Assembly: GCF_014897985.1 (NCBI RefSeq)
Contig: NZ_JABUZA010000008.1
Coordinates: forward strand, 1-64,000
Origin: Halomonas colorata
GTDB lineage: Bacteria > Pseudomonadota > Gammaproteobacteria > Pseudomonadales > Halomonadaceae
Length of the DNA: 64,000 nucleotides
Reading direction: 5' to 3'
Within the stretch, counting starts at the first letter, position 1. Every line of letters starts with the position of its first letter. The notes below the pieces were generated by a model. That model worked only from the letters and a program-made list of their open reading frames with translations, had not been told where the DNA came from and did no database searches. The translations under genes and the position numbers were made by a program. Below, piece after piece: positions 8,572 through 18,844 of the stretch.

Positions 8572-8805
8572 ATGTCTCATTCCGCCAATGATGCCCCGCT
8601 TGAAGTTAACTGCCCACAATGCGGCAAAGCGGTTGCATGGTCACCTGAAAGCACCTATCGACCGTTTTGCAGCAAACGCTGTCAATTAATTGATTTTGGC
8701 GCGTGGGCAGAAGAATCTCACCGAATCGCAGGCGAGTCCGCCATGGACGAAGCTGATCTAGACACCCTGTTGGCACAAGCTGATAAAGATGCGCCTCTTT
8801 CTTAA
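8572..8805 (+). CDS. yacG: DNA gyrase inhibitor YacG
   Basis: YacG is a small zinc protein that binds the GyrB C-terminal domain and blocks DNA binding by gyrase in E. coli. The zinc ligands are Cys14, Cys17, Cys33 and Cys37 in CPQCG and FCSKRC, followed by the family-typical '[10 protein letters not shown]'. It is 77 residues, with an acidic tail. It is 31 bases after coaE, as in many relatives. Confidence 0.93.
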   Translation: MSHSANDAPLEVNCPQCGKAVAWSPESTYRPFCSKRCQLIDFGAWAEESHRIAGESAMDEADLDTLLAQADKDAPLS

Positions 8806-8832
8806 CGGATTGTTGATCAGGTGAGGTAAATA

Positions 8833-9714
8833 TTGGCCATGCTGGAACCCGACGTAACCGCTTATCGCTTATTGCATGAGCTTGATGATCGATTTGACCA
8901 TCTGGTTGGCACTATTGAGGTGGCCCTGGTCCTGTACGAACGGCAGCGCCCGGCTACGTGGGTCCTGCATCAGCCCACCGTTGATTCCGACTGGCTGCGC
9001 CACGCGCTGCTGGATATGTGGCATCAGGAAGGCCAGGACGGGCGGGAAACACGTAATTACGTAGGGGTGATTGCCGCTGACGAACCGCTTATCGAAGCAG
9101 TAGACGCAATTAACCATGCTAAAACAGCGATTAGCGAGTTAATTCAAAAAATAAAAGCGCTCTCTCCAAAAGCGTTTGGAGAAATTAAACACCGCCTACC
9201 GCAACGTCACCCTCACGTGGACAATGTACTGCGGCGCAGTGGCTTTGCCAGGCTGCATCTTAAACAGTGCTGGCGACATCTACCTATCGCTGAGGCGCCC
9301 GTCTCACGCATACGGCTTGCCTGGTATAGCAGTGGCCGCTCTATCAAGCGGCTGAGTGTCCAAGAGGCGGAACGAAAATTAATGCTGCTGGATACCGAAG
9401 CGCCACACGTACGTATCCAGTTACGCAAGCTGGCCGCCCTGCCTAGCAATGAAATATTGGCTCAGGTGCAAGCACAAGCGCCTTTGATGCGAGCCAACCT
9501 CTTTTTTACTGAACCGTTGCTTGATGGGCATTCGCGACGGGCTCTTAATATTGCCATGCCCCTGTTTGTTCCCGCCCCTGATAAGCGCCTACCTCAAGTT
9601 AACTCGCCCTCTTTACAACCGCCCTTAGAGCGAACGCGGGCTAAAAGACGCGATGAGAAGATTGAGCACGACGCGTACCTACCTAGCTTACGTATTTATC
9701 GCTACCGTCAGTAA
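8833..9714 (+). CDS. Tus-like DNA replication terminus site-binding protein
   Basis: The protein aligns by eye along most of its length with Tus, the monomeric protein that binds Ter sites and stops replication forks from one side. Corresponding segments are an N-terminal helical part, 'DAINHAKTAI' against Tus 'QHINKLKTTF', 'IRLAWYSSGRSIKRL' against 'LRFGWANKHIIKNL', 'LAALPSNEIL' against 'IAALPQNAKL', and the terminal 'LPSLRIYRY' against 'IPRLHLYVA'. The length of 293 is close to the 309 of E. coli Tus. A TTG at 8833 has better spacing to GAGG than the ATG at 8839; either is possible. It follows yacG by 27 bases. Function as a fork barrier is inferred; whether Ter sites exist in this genome cannot be seen here. 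Confidence 0.72.
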   Translation: MAMLEPDVTAYRLLHELDDRFDHLVGTIEVALVLYERQRPATWVLHQPTVDSDWLRHALLDMWHQEGQDGRETRNYVGVIAADEPLIEAVDAINHAKTAISELIQKIKALSPKAFGEIKHRLPQRHPHVDNVLRRSGFARLHLKQCWRHLPIAEAPVSRIRLAWYSSGRSIKRLSVQEAERKLMLLDTEAPHVRIQLRKLAALPSNEILAQVQAQAPLMRANLFFTEPLLDGHSRRALNIAMPLFVPAPDKRLPQVNSPSLQPPLERTRAKRRDEKIEHDAYLPSLRIYRYRQ

Positions 9715-9762
9715 GGCCTGCGAACGGTTAGCGATAAACCATCAATAGACGTACACAAGCCC

Positions 9763-10101
9763 TTAAGGCGTAGAAATGGCGGGAGCTTCGTCTTGAGGCC
9801 AGAGGTCATATTCTAACAATGTTGAAATCAATTCATTTAATACTTGGTCAGACTGATCATATTCGCTCATTAGCGCTTTCAGCTGCTGCTCGAACAAACG
9901 ATCTCTTACCTGCTGCTGTTCGACTGCATCGTCTTTTTCTAACGCGGCTAAGGAGCGTACGGGAGGCCCTGTTGGAATGTCAAAACCACTATTAGGATCT
10001 TCCAGCTGACGTAATGCCTGAGCAAATGCATCATCCAACTCACGAAACTTACGCAGCTTGTCACGCTCATCCAACTGTTTTGGAGCTTTGTGATATTTCA
10101 T
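9763..10101 (-). CDS. hypothetical protein (112 aa)
   Basis: No family is recognised. The product is charged and probably largely helical, with no signal peptide or membrane helix. The N-terminal half is rich in Lys, Arg, Asp and Glu (for example 'LDERDKLRKFRELDDAFAQA'), and the C-terminal part 'QVLNELISTLLEYDLWPQ' looks amphipathic. It converges with the Tus-like gene, 48 bases apart. No strong ribosome-binding site precedes the ATG at 10101, so the start is uncertain. Confidence 0.6.
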   Translation of the reverse strand: MKYHKAPKQLDERDKLRKFRELDDAFAQALRQLEDPNSGFDIPTGPPVRSLAALEKDDAVEQQQVRDRLFEQQLKALMSEYDQSDQVLNELISTLLEYDLWPQDEAPAISTP

Positions 10102-11084
10102 TGATGTTTCATTTACACCTTACTTGAAATGGTCGAAGCACCTGGTAGACAGGTATTTTCCACAAGTGTGTTCAATTGCGTAAAGTTAACCCTAAAAATG
10201 ACTATTTGCCTGATGGAATGTAACTAACAAGCCATCATAACGCACAGCCTTATCAATGCGGATCTGTTGATGCAGGGTGAGGCAAATGCACATAACCTAG
10301 CAAAGAAAGGAAGAATGCCTGCCACTGCAACACATGAGTATATATAGGCAATGATATACCCACTTGCCAGCAATACTATAGTTCATCAGATGTTCAATAA
10401 AGGCTAACAAGGCTGAAAACAATTCATACCGGTAGCACAAGCGCTCAGAAAATACATGGCCAGCCCATGTGACGCATGATCATGCGACCTAAAAATCTGA
10501 GCTGTAAGTACGCTTAGTAAAACGCCCTACAGCAGCAACTTTGCAAATTGTCTAACGTCGCCGACGGAGCGTCGACTCGCTCAACACAGCCCCTAGTTTA
10601 CTATTAAACTACTCTCAATTCTTCTTTAGCGGTGGCAATCAAGGTAAGTAGGCTATGGCAAACGTGACACAGCACCTGAGGCGCCTGCACGTAGCTTCTG
10701 GCCCGTCAGCTCAATGTGCGGCGATAGGTCACGCCTTCTGCAGAGAGCTAAGCAACCCCAATCCCTTTTTATAGAGTTAGTAATTAATAAAAGCAAATAC
10801 GCTAAGGGTCTATTCAATGCCATCTTACCTACGATACGCCATAGGAGTATACCTTGAAAATCCCCACGATGGTTATCGTCTAGCGCTGCCGATAAAATAA
10901 TGCAGAGGCGACATTTCCAATGTTTCCTCGATCAATTAACACAAAAAATAGACCGAAGTTTTGCAGAGAAGCACTGTCGCTTCACAGCATGCCCTTCTCG
11001 CTAGATTAAGAATCCCGCTGCTATGCTAGCCGCTATCAACTAAGGGTGGATCTTCAGGCTACTATTTTAGAGATTTAAACAACG
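10102..11084. other. gene-free stretch of about 1 kb
   Basis: Neither strand has a convincing coding frame here; no frame of 60 or more residues is open. The stretch is somewhat richer in A and T than the genes around it. It contains two neighbouring inverted repeats at 10454-10486 and a small stem CGACG/CGTCG near 10562-10574. Possible explanations are a decayed gene, the scar of a rearrangement, an untranslated RNA, or a regulatory region. No transposase remains are recognised. Confidence 0.5.
10454..10486. repeat. two adjacent inverted repeats in the gene-free stretch
   Basis: ACATGG (10454-10459) pairs with CCATGT (10465-10470), and three bases later CGCATGATCATGCG (10473-10486) is a perfect 14-bp palindrome. 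Both share the core CATG. No T-run follows, so they are not terminators; a protein-binding site is possible. Confidence 0.5.
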
Positions 11085-11121
11085 ATAAAAATGAAAACGG
11101 CATTTCCTAGTAGAAATGCCG
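11085..11121 (-). terminator. Rho-independent terminator of mvaT
   Basis: On the minus strand CGGCATTTC (11121-11113) pairs with GAAATGCCG (11106-11098) around a 6-base loop and is followed by TTTTCATTTTT. It lies just after the mvaT stop. Confidence 0.85.
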
Positions 11122-11132
11122 ATCATTACTAT

Positions 11133-11510
11133 TTAGTCTTCCATGCTTTCCAGCCATGACTCTACGGCTTCGTCACCGTATTCGTCTTTCCAGCTACGTA
11201 AACCTTTATGGTTACCACCTCGGGTTTCAATTACTTCACCCGTTTTTGGATTTTTGTAAATTTTAAGACGGCGCTTACGGCGATTCGCATTATTACCTGC
11301 CGACGCTTTCGTACCACGCTGATCATTTGCAGGATCTAGCAGTGCAATAACATCTGCGGGACGTTTACCAAACTCGTTCATTAGCGCTTCAAGCTTAGCT
11401 TTGAATTCCAACTCGCTTTTTAAACGCTGATCGCCTTCAAGACGTTGCAAGTCTTCTTGAAGCTGCTTAAGTTGCTGCTCTTTTTGAATATATTCATTTA
11501 GAAGTGACAT
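11133..11510 (-). CDS. mvaT: MvaT/MvaU-family H-NS-like nucleoid protein
   Basis: This is a xenogeneic silencer of the MvaT type, which coats AT-rich DNA and represses acquired genes in pseudomonads and relatives. The N-terminal half (about 1-60) is a coiled-coil for dimer and higher-order assembly (LLNEYIQKEQQLKQLQEDL). The C-terminal DNA-binding part holds 'KIYKNPKTGEVIETRGGNHK' followed by LRSWKDEYG, matching the 'R-GGN' minor-groove reader of MvaT. At 125 residues it is the normal size. It has its own terminator and lies 294 bases after rpsA on the same strand; that spacer, which includes the rpsA terminator, holds its promoter. Confidence 0.93.
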   Translation of the reverse strand: MSLLNEYIQKEQQLKQLQEDLQRLEGDQRLKSELEFKAKLEALMNEFGKRPADVIALLDPANDQRGTKASAGNNANRRKRRLKIYKNPKTGEVIETRGGNHKGLRSWKDEYGDEAVESWLESMED

Positions 11511-11750
11511 GGGGGAGTCCTTATACTTCAGGTTTATCTACTAGATACTGAATTGACCTGCACAATATCCATTAGTTCAGAATGCGCGCTCATTATTACT
11601 TTAAAACTACACTTTGACAATAGTCTAGACGGTTTTCATTCGACTACTAATATTTTTTTAAGTGTTTAATGTAATTTTATAAACGTTTAAATACGTCATT
11701 AGCGTCAATCTAATAAAACAACACTATTAGAAAACCATAAATTCGCATAC

Positions 11751-11780
11751 AAAAAAAAGCGCCGCCCATAGGGCGGCGCT
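11751..11780 (-). terminator. Rho-independent terminator of the rpsA operon
   Basis: AGCGCCGCCC (11758-11767) and GGGCGGCGCT (11771-11780) form a 10-bp GC-rich stem with a 3-base loop; on the minus strand a run of eight T follows. It closes the gyrA-to-rpsA run. Confidence 0.93.
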
Positions 11781-11804
11781 TCTTAGAACCAGCGACTAAA
11801 TAGC

Positions 11805-13481
11805 TTAGTCTTGGCCCATTTGCTGTTTGATAAGGTCACCGATAGTGGTCGGACCACCAGCTTCGGGTTCTTGATCACGCAGCTTTTTCAGGTTCTGACG
11901 GGTATCGTCCTGCTCTTTCGCTTTGATCGACAGATTAATCTGACGGCTCTTGCGATCGACATTAATGATACGCGCTTCAACGCTGTCGCCTTCGTTCAGC
12001 ACATTACGCGCGTCTTCAATACGGTCAGCACTGATTTCAGAGGCTTTGAGGATGGCAATAACGTCGGTTGCCAGCTCAACGTGTGCTTCTTTAGCGTCTA
12101 CTTCAACAATACGGCCAGTCACAATGCTGCCCTTATCGTTAACAGACAGGTATTCAGCAACAGGATCGGAATCCATTTGCTTGATACCTAAAGAAATGCG
12201 CTCACGCTCAGGATCGATAGACAGAATAACGGCTTCGGCTTCATCGCCTTTCTTGAAGTTACGAACCGCTTCTTCACCAGTCTCTGTCCAGGAAATATCG
12301 GATAGGTGAACCAGACCATCGATACCGCCTTCAAGGCCGATAAAGATACCGAAGTCAGTGATTGACTTGATGGTACCTGAAACACGGTCGCCCTTGTTGT
12401 ATTCAGCGTTAAACGTTTCCCACGGATTAGCAGTACACTGCTTGATACCCAGAGAAATACGACGACGCTCTTCATCGATATCCAACACCATGACGTCAAC
12501 ATCGTCGCCCACTTGGACAACTTTAGACGGATGGATGTTTTTGTTGGTCCAATCCATTTCAGAAACGTGAACCAGACCTTCAACGCCCTCTTCCAGCTCA
12601 GCAAAGCAGCCGTAATCGGTCAGATTAGTGACCACAGCATGTACTTTGGTGCCTTCCGGGTAACGCTGCTTAATGTTGACCCACGGATCTTCGCCCAATT
12701 GCTTCAGACCCAATGAAACGCGGTTGCGCTCACGGTCAAACTTCAGCACTTTAACGTTGATTTCGTCGCCAACAGCAACGATTTCAGACGGGTGCTTGAT
12801 GCGCTTCCACGCCATATCGGTGATATGCAGCAGGCCGTCAACACCACCCAGATCTACGAACGCGCCGTAGTCTGTCAGGTTCTTAACGATACCTTTGATC
12901 TGCTGGCCTTCCTGAAGCGTTGCCAGCAGCGCTTCGCGCTCGGCACTGTTTTCAGCTTCAAGAACGGCACGACGAGAAACAACAACGTTATTGCGCTTCG
13001 GATCAAGCTTGATGACTTTAAAGTCCAGCTCTTTATTTTCCAAATGCGCAGTATCGCGAACCGGACGTACGTCGACCAAAGAACCCGGCAGGAAGGCACG
13101 GATAGAGTCGACGTCGACAGTGAAGCCGCCTTTGACTTTACCGTTGATCACGCCTTTGATGATTTCATCTTTCTCGAAGGCGGCTTCCAGAATCTTCCAA
13201 GCTTCTGCGCGCTTGGCTTTTTCACGGGACAGACGTGTTTCACCGAAGCCATCTTCTACGGCTTCCAGTGCAACGTGAACGTCGTCACCGATAGCGATGT
13301 TTAACTCGCCATTTTCATCGCGGAATTGTGCCGCCGGGATCTGGCCTTCAGATTTAAGACCAGCATTGACGGTAACCCAGTCGCCATCGATGTCGACAAC
13401 TTGAGCCGCGACGATAGCGCCTGGCTCCATGTTAATGTCGTTAAGGGACTGTTCAAACAGTTCAGCAAAGCTTTCGCTCAT
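11805..13481 (-). CDS. rpsA: 30S ribosomal protein S1
   Basis: S1 binds mRNA leaders and brings them to the 30S subunit, allowing translation of structured messages. The protein has six S1/OB-fold repeats in order; clear repeats carry '[20 protein letters not shown]', '[20 protein letters not shown]' and '[20 protein letters not shown]'. At 558 residues it equals the usual gammaproteobacterial length. It follows cmk, as in most relatives. The 195-base spacer before it probably includes its own promoter and a leader for S1 autogenous control, though no specific structure was identified. Downstream there is a terminator rather than ihfB, which follows rpsA in E. coli and Pseudomonas. Confidence 0.98.
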   Translation of the reverse strand: MSESFAELFEQSLNDINMEPGAIVAAQVVDIDGDWVTVNAGLKSEGQIPAAQFRDENGELNIAIGDDVHVALEAVEDGFGETRLSREKAKRAEAWKILEAAFEKDEIIKGVINGKVKGGFTVDVDSIRAFLPGSLVDVRPVRDTAHLENKELDFKVIKLDPKRNNVVVSRRAVLEAENSAEREALLATLQEGQQIKGIVKNLTDYGAFVDLGGVDGLLHITDMAWKRIKHPSEIVAVGDEINVKVLKFDRERNRVSLGLKQLGEDPWVNIKQRYPEGTKVHAVVTNLTDYGCFAELEEGVEGLVHVSEMDWTNKNIHPSKVVQVGDDVDVMVLDIDEERRRISLGIKQCTANPWETFNAEYNKGDRVSGTIKSITDFGIFIGLEGGIDGLVHLSDISWTETGEEAVRNFKKGDEAEAVILSIDPERERISLGIKQMDSDPVAEYLSVNDKGSIVTGRIVEVDAKEAHVELATDVIAILKASEISADRIEDARNVLNEGDSVEARIINVDRKSRQINLSIKAKEQDDTRQNLKKLRDQEPEAGGPTTIGDLIKQQMGQD

Positions 13482-13676
13482 GGTTTTCCTACGTGATCAA
13501 CGTTGTTGAGGCATAAATGCCTTCTCCGTACCACCAGCGAGTACGGGCCTAATGTCACTCTGCTTTTGGAGGTGTTAGCGCTGGTTAGACCTGACCGGGC
13601 TCACTGATATGAACGATCATATGAACTGCCGCCCTGCCACGTCGTGACACCTTTCCAAAAACGCCGCAAGGGAGAA

Positions 13677-14366
13677 TCAGGTGTCGGATGCCAACCCTTT
13701 CAGGGCAAGCAATTCCGTCAGCCGTTCAACCACTTCCGGTATGCTCAGGCGCGTGGTATCAAGCGTAATGGCATCATCTGCCGGCTTGAGAGGTGCCACG
13801 CTGCGCTGCGTGTCGCGTGCATCGCGTGCCTGAATCTCCTTCAAAAGACTCGAAAGACTAGCATTCATGCCCGCTTCCTGCAACTGAAGATGGCGTCGAC
13901 GCGCACGTTCTTCAGCACTAGCGGTTAAAAATATCTTTAATGGCGCATCCGTGAATACCACGGTTCCCATATCACGGCCATCGGCCACGAGCCCTGGCGC
14001 CTTCTGAAAATCCCTCTGTCGTTGAAGCAGAGCCGCACGAACGGCGGGTAGCGCAGCTACCTGAGAAGCCAACTCACCAGTTTGTTCGGTCCGGATCGAC
14101 TGGCTTACATCATCACCTTCAAGCAGCGTACGGGGCTTACCGCCCTCAATGGGGAAAGCGACATCCAGCGACTCTGCTAATGCGGCAACTGCCTCTTCGT
14201 CATCAAGCGCAATACCGTGCTTCACCGCTGCGGTAGCCGTTAGCCTATAAAGCGCCCCGCTATCCAGCAAATGCCAGCCCAAACGTTCGGCAACCAAACT
14301 ACTAATGGTTCCCTTGCCTGCCCCACCGGGTCCATCGATGGCCAGAACAGGGATACGCTTAGTCAT
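13677..14366 (-). CDS. cmk: cytidylate kinase
   Basis: Cmk phosphorylates CMP and dCMP with ATP for pyrimidine nucleotide recycling. The P-loop [12 protein letters not shown] lies at residues 9-20 and the NMP-binding region has '[18 protein letters not shown]'; '[18 protein letters not shown]' matches the family core. At 229 residues it is full length. Its ATG overlaps the end of tyrA/aroA by 8 bases (ATGACTAA), so translation is coupled. Confidence 0.97.
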   Translation of the reverse strand: MTKRIPVLAIDGPGGAGKGTISSLVAERLGWHLLDSGALYRLTATAAVKHGIALDDEEAVAALAESLDVAFPIEGGKPRTLLEGDDVSQSIRTEQTGELASQVAALPAVRAALLQRQRDFQKAPGLVADGRDMGTVVFTDAPLKIFLTASAEERARRRHLQLQEAGMNASLSSLLKEIQARDARDTQRSVAPLKPADDAITLDTTRLSIPEVVERLTELLALKGLASDT

Positions 14367-16647
14367 GCTGCCCCTCCACGTTAACCCTCATGCCAATTTT
14401 ATTAGCCAGTTCAACGAAGCTGGGGAATGACGTTGCCACATTGGCGCAGTCATCAATGATAATGTCGTCACTAGCCCGCAGTGAAGCAATCGTAAACGCC
14501 ATGGCGATACGATGATCACCCAGGCTATCAATGCGTCCACCGCCGTAGCTTGGCACTTGTGCGTCAGCGTTACCCAGGATATCGATACCATCTTCAACTA
14601 CCGTATGCTCAACGCCTAAAATTGCCAACCCATCGGCCATGGCCTGAATACGATCAGACTCTTTAACGCGGAGTTCTTCAGCACCACGCAAGCGCGTTGT
14701 TCCTTGTGCGTTAGCGGCGGCTATAAATAGCGCAGGGAATTCATCAATCGCAAGCGGCACTTGGTCGACCGGAATATCAATACCCTTAAGCGGCGCATAT
14801 CGAATGCGAATGTCGGCCACCGGCTCGCCGCCCACTTCAGCTTGGTTAAGAAGCTCAAGATTGGCGCCCATCAGCGTAAGAATATTAATGACGCCAACAC
14901 GGGTCGGGTTAATGCCTACATGCTCAAGGGTGATATCGGCCCCTGGCGTAATCGCTGCGGCCACCATAAAGAACGTCGCCGATGAAATATCGGAGGGGAC
15001 GTCAATGGGGCCAGCGCTTAAGGTTCCGCCACCCTGCAACCAGCAGGTGTCACCTTCGCGTGACACTGAATAGCCAAAACCATTAAGCATACGCTCAGTA
15101 TGATCACGCGTTGGCGCCGGTTCTCGTACGCGCGTTTCACCTTCGGCATAAAGCCCGGCCAACAGTAGGCATGATTTCACTTGGGCGCTAGCCATGGGCA
15201 TATCGTAGAAAATGCCTTTAAGCGCCGTGCCACCTTTAATTTTTAGTGGCGGACGGCCACCCTCAGCCGTTTCAATAGAAGCCCCCATCAAACGCAACGG
15301 GTCAGCCACCCGTGCCATAGGGCGTTTGGTCAACGACTCATCACCAGTAAGCTCACTATCAAATGCCTGCCCGGCTAAAAGCCCCGCGAACAGCCGCATG
15401 GCGGTTCCAGAGTTACCAACATAAATTGGTCCGGCCGGTGCTTTAAGGCCCTTTATTCCCACACCGTGAATTGTTACACGCCCCTGGTGTGGACCTTCAA
15501 TCGCCACGCCCATTTCACGAAAGGCTTGCAGCGTGGCCAGGCTATCTTCACCTTCAAGAAACCCTTTGACCTCAGTCACGCCTTCGGCGAGGGCGCCCAG
15601 CATAATGGAGCGGTGCGACATGGATTTATCGCCCGGTACGCGTAAACGGCCTTGAGCCTGGCCGCCTGGCCGTACTCGATAAGTTACCTTACCTTGTGGT
15701 TGCATATTATATTCCGCTTGATAGCTGGTTTTATTCAATAACGTATCAAAGTAATGCCGTGCGTGGCTGGCACGATCGAAGGTCGCAATAAGGGCATCGC
15801 TATCGCCCTGCTCAATCGCTTGGCGCAGCCGGGCAAGACCTGCTTCAAAATCATCCAGTGACGTCAGCACCGCCTCGCGATTGGCCGTAAAGATATCCCG
15901 CCACATCACCGGGTCGCTGCCAGCGATACGCGTAAAGTCGCGAAAACCTCCGGCGGCGTATCGAAATATCTCAAGACGCTCGTCTTGACGGGCAAGCGTA
16001 TCAACCAATGAAAATGCTAATAGATGGGGTAAATGGCTGGTCCGCGCCAACACCTGATCGTGACGCTCAACGTCCATCTCCAGCACACAGGCACCGCAGG
16101 CCTGCCACAACGCCCGCACCCGCATCAAAGCATCTGGATCAACATCCGGCTCAGGGGTCAAAATAACGTTGTGGTGAACATAAAGCGCCGGGTTAGCCGC
16201 CGCCACACCGCTCTTTTCTGAGCCTGCTATAGGATGGCCCAAAACCATATTGGGCGGCACTCGGCCAAACACACGCGCCGCGCAGTCTCGGATGGTCGCT
16301 TTCGTGCTACCTACATCCGTTAATACCACGTTGCTAGCAGCATGTGTGAGCAGGTCTGCAAGCGATGCCATCACCGACTCCATTGCCAACACAGGTACCG
16401 CGATAACGATCATGCTGGCGCCTGCCACTTGATCAGCAAGCGCCACGCCACCGGTATCGATTAATCCCATATCGATACCGCGGGCAATTTCATCTTCGCT
16501 TGGATCACAGGCCGTGATCACACCCTTAAATCCTGAGGCACGCAAGGCCGCCGCCAAGGACCCGCCAATCAAGCCCAAGCCAACGATCAGCAGGCGCTGT
16601 TCGTGGCAGGAAGGCATACCATTTACCGGCAATACTGCAGCCGTCAC
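14359..16647 (-). CDS. aroA: fused prephenate dehydrogenase (TyrA) and EPSP synthase (AroA)
   Basis: One 762-residue protein joins two steps of aromatic amino-acid synthesis. Residues 1 to about 300 are an NAD-dependent prephenate/arogenate dehydrogenase (GLGLIGGS near residue 23; '[11 protein letters not shown]' in the middle), which leads to tyrosine. Residues about 320-762 are 3-phosphoshikimate 1-carboxyvinyltransferase with '[18 protein letters not shown]' and '[12 protein letters not shown]'. This fusion is established in pseudomonads and related bacteria. The GTG at 16647 overlaps the pheA stop (GTGA), indicating coupling; an internal ATG 10 codons later is possible. No ACT domain is seen. 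Confidence 0.95.
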   Translation of the reverse strand: MTAAVLPVNGMPSCHEQRLLIVGLGLIGGSLAAALRASGFKGVITACDPSEDEIARGIDMGLIDTGGVALADQVAGASMIVIAVPVLAMESVMASLADLLTHAASNVVLTDVGSTKATIRDCAARVFGRVPPNMVLGHPIAGSEKSGVAAANPALYVHHNVILTPEPDVDPDALMRVRALWQACGACVLEMDVERHDQVLARTSHLPHLLAFSLVDTLARQDERLEIFRYAAGGFRDFTRIAGSDPVMWRDIFTANREAVLTSLDDFEAGLARLRQAIEQGDSDALIATFDRASHARHYFDTLLNKTSYQAEYNMQPQGKVTYRVRPGGQAQGRLRVPGDKSMSHRSIMLGALAEGVTEVKGFLEGEDSLATLQAFREMGVAIEGPHQGRVTIHGVGIKGLKAPAGPIYVGNSGTAMRLFAGLLAGQAFDSELTGDESLTKRPMARVADPLRLMGASIETAEGGRPPLKIKGGTALKGIFYDMPMASAQVKSCLLLAGLYAEGETRVREPAPTRDHTERMLNGFGYSVSREGDTCWLQGGGTLSAGPIDVPSDISSATFFMVAAAITPGADITLEHVGINPTRVGVINILTLMGANLELLNQAEVGGEPVADIRIRYAPLKGIDIPVDQVPLAIDEFPALFIAAANAQGTTRLRGAEELRVKESDRIQAMADGLAILGVEHTVVEDGIDILGNADAQVPSYGGGRIDSLGDHRIAMAFTIASLRASDDIIIDDCANVATSFPSFVELANKIGMRVNVEGQHD

Positions 16648-17735
16648 AGCACGCCCTGCGGATAAGAACCCAAGACACGCAGCTCAGAGGCACGCAGTCG
16701 GACTTCTTCAAGCACAGCAGCGACTCGAGGCTCATCAGCATGGCCTTTAAAATCGATGAAGAATACGTAATTCCAGACACCGCTGCGTGACGGGCGCGTT
16801 TCAATACGCGTCAAATCAATTTTATGGCGATGGAAAGGCTCTAGCAGATCATGTAGCGCACCGGGCAAGTTACGCATGGCCACCACAACCGACGTTTTAT
16901 CATCACCCGCCATAGGCACCTGCTGATTGCCGATAATTAAAAACCGGGTCGAATTATCCGGCCGGTCTTCAATTTTATCGGCAATACGCTCAAGACCGTA
17001 AAGCTTTGCGGCCATGTCGCCAGCGATTGCCGCGCTGTGCCATTCGGTTTTTACCAGCTTGGCTGCCTCAGCATTAGACGACACCGGTACACGTTCCGCG
17101 TGCGGATAATGCGCATCCAACCATTTGCGGCACTGTCCAAAAGACTGGGGATGGGAATAGATACGGGATATCTTATCGCGCCGCGTCGTATCACTAATCA
17201 ACAGATGATGATGAATACGTAATACGACCTCGCCACAAATATGGATAGAAGAATCCATAAAAGTGTCGAGCGTATGGTTAACTACGCCTTCCGTTGAGTT
17301 TTCAACGGGCACAACACCGTAGTTAACCGCGCCGGCTTCCACTTCACGAAAGACTTCATCAATGGCCGCCATGGGCAGACTGATAGCGCTGCCGCCAAAG
17401 TGCTTTAAGGCTGCCTGCTGAGTAAACGTACCCTCAGGCCCCAAATAAGCCACTTTGACGGGCTGCTCAAGAGCCAAACACGCCGACATGATTTCGCGAA
17501 ACAGCCGCGCCATCTCTTCAGAATCAAGAGGCCCCTGGTTTAGCGCCATAATACGCCGCAATACCTGCGCTTCGCGCTCAGGACGGTAAAACACCGCATC
17601 TTTGTCTTGAGCAAGCTTAACGTGAGCGACTTTCTGGGCGCAGTCAGCACGCTCACTGATCAGGCGTAGAATATCGCCATCCAGTTGATCAATACGCTGC
17701 CGCAGTTCGTCCAAATCGACCGGCGTGTCGGACAT
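16644..17735 (-). CDS. pheA: bifunctional chorismate mutase / prephenate dehydratase (P-protein)
   Basis: PheA turns chorismate into phenylpyruvate in the phenylalanine branch. The N-terminal chorismate mutase helix bundle covers about 1-95 ('LRQRIDQLDGDILRLISERA'), prephenate dehydratase about 98-275 with 'YLGPEGTFTQQAA' and 'NSTRFLIIG', and the C-terminal ACT domain about 285-355 with 'IETRPSRSGVWNY', where phenylalanine usually inhibits. At 363 residues it matches the family. It starts 5 bases after serC stops and overlaps tyrA/aroA by 4 bases. No histidinol-phosphate aminotransferase gene lies between pheA and tyrA, unlike Pseudomonas. Confidence 0.97.
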   Translation of the reverse strand: MSDTPVDLDELRQRIDQLDGDILRLISERADCAQKVAHVKLAQDKDAVFYRPEREAQVLRRIMALNQGPLDSEEMARLFREIMSACLALEQPVKVAYLGPEGTFTQQAALKHFGGSAISLPMAAIDEVFREVEAGAVNYGVVPVENSTEGVVNHTLDTFMDSSIHICGEVVLRIHHHLLISDTTRRDKISRIYSHPQSFGQCRKWLDAHYPHAERVPVSSNAEAAKLVKTEWHSAAIAGDMAAKLYGLERIADKIEDRPDNSTRFLIIGNQQVPMAGDDKTSVVVAMRNLPGALHDLLEPFHRHKIDLTRIETRPSRSGVWNYVFFIDFKGHADEPRVAAVLEEVRLRASELRVLGSYPQGVL

Positions 17736-17740
17736 AGTTG

Positions 17741-18844
17741 TTAGCCCCTTCGTTTTTCAAAATCTGCCATAAAAGCCACCAATGCATCGACCGCTTCTTC
17801 GGGCACCGCATTGTACAAACTGGCGCGCATTCCTCCCACGCTGCGATGGCCTTTTAAATTTAGCAGTCCAGCCTGATCCGCTTCTTGCAAAAAGGCCTTA
17901 TCGAGCGCTGAATCGGCTAGCACAAACGGCACGTTCATGCGTGAGCGGTTCTGCTCAGCAATCGGATTGCTATAAAAATCGCTGGCTTCAATGGCGGCAT
18001 AAAGGTTGTCCGATTTGCGCTGATTGATCGCATCCATAGCCGTTAGACCACCGATATCATTGCGCAACCATTCGAAGACAAGCCCAGCCAAATACCATGC
18101 ATAGGTTGGCGGTGTATTCACCATGGACCCGGCTTCCGCCAGCATTTGATAATCAAACAACGAAGGAATATCGGGCTTAGCGCGGCCTATTAGATCATCA
18201 CGCACCACCACCAGTGTTAATCCCGCAGGGCCTATATTCTTTTGTGCTCCGGCGTAGATAACGCCAAACTCCGAGACATCAATTGGCTTGGAAAGAATGT
18301 TGGATGACATATCGCACACTAGCGGCACGGATTGGCCGTCCTCACGTGTCATGTGCGGCGTGTAATCAAACTCCAGACCACCAATCGTTTCATTGGAGGT
18401 GTAGTGCAGATAGGCAGCGTCTTTGCTGACCCGCAGTACATCATGCTCAGGTACAGCAACGTGCCCGTTAGGCTCGCTGCTGCCCGCCACATGACACGCA
18501 TAGCCCAGCCGCTTGGCTTCGTTAAGTGCCTTTTTGCCCCAAATGCCTGTCTGGATAAAATCAGCACTGCCACCCTGACCCAACAGGTTCATGGGCAGCA
18601 TGGAAAATTGCAGGCTGGCGCCGCCTTGCAAAAACAGCACTTTATAATTTTCGGGAACGCCGAGCAGCTGGCGGAGATCCGCCTCTGCCTTTTCAGCAAT
18701 AGCGATAAACTCATCGCTGCGGTGGCTCATCTCCATAACGGACAAGCCACGCCCTTGATAGTCCACCAGCTCGCTGCGGGCTCTTTCGAGCACCGCAACA
18801 GGCAGGGCCGCTGGCCCTGCACAAAAGTTATAGTGACGTGTCAT
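17741..18844 (-). CDS. serC: phosphoserine aminotransferase
   Basis: SerC is a PLP enzyme that makes phosphoserine from 3-phosphohydroxypyruvate (serine path) and also acts in pyridoxine synthesis. The start at 18844 gives the family N-terminus [15 protein letters not shown]; a longer frame to 18937 would lie inside gyrA. The PLP Lys is in [14 protein letters not shown]. At 367 residues it is full length. The first 17 bases overlap the end of gyrA in another frame, so the two genes are tightly coupled. Confidence 0.96.
   Translation of the reverse strand: MTRHYNFCAGPAALPVAVLERARSELVDYQGRGLSVMEMSHRSDEFIAIAEKAEADLRQLLGVPENYKVLFLQGGASLQFSMLPMNLLGQGGSADFIQTGIWGKKALNEAKRLGYACHVAGSSEPNGHVAVPEHDVLRVSKDAAYLHYTSNETIGGLEFDYTPHMTREDGQSVPLVCDMSSNILSKPIDVSEFGVIYAGAQKNIGPAGLTLVVVRDDLIGRAKPDIPSLFDYQMLAEAGSMVNTPPTYAWYLAGLVFEWLRNDIGGLTAMDAINQRKSDNLYAAIEASDFYSNPIAEQNRSRMNVPFVLADSALDKAFLQEADQAGLLNLKGHRSVGGMRASLYNAVPEEAVDALVAFMADFEKRRG

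Noticed and set aside
12792..13304. 170-codon open frame opposite rpsA, and similar frames at 11811-12309
   Set aside because: rpsA is beyond doubt; long antisense frames are expected from its codon usage.
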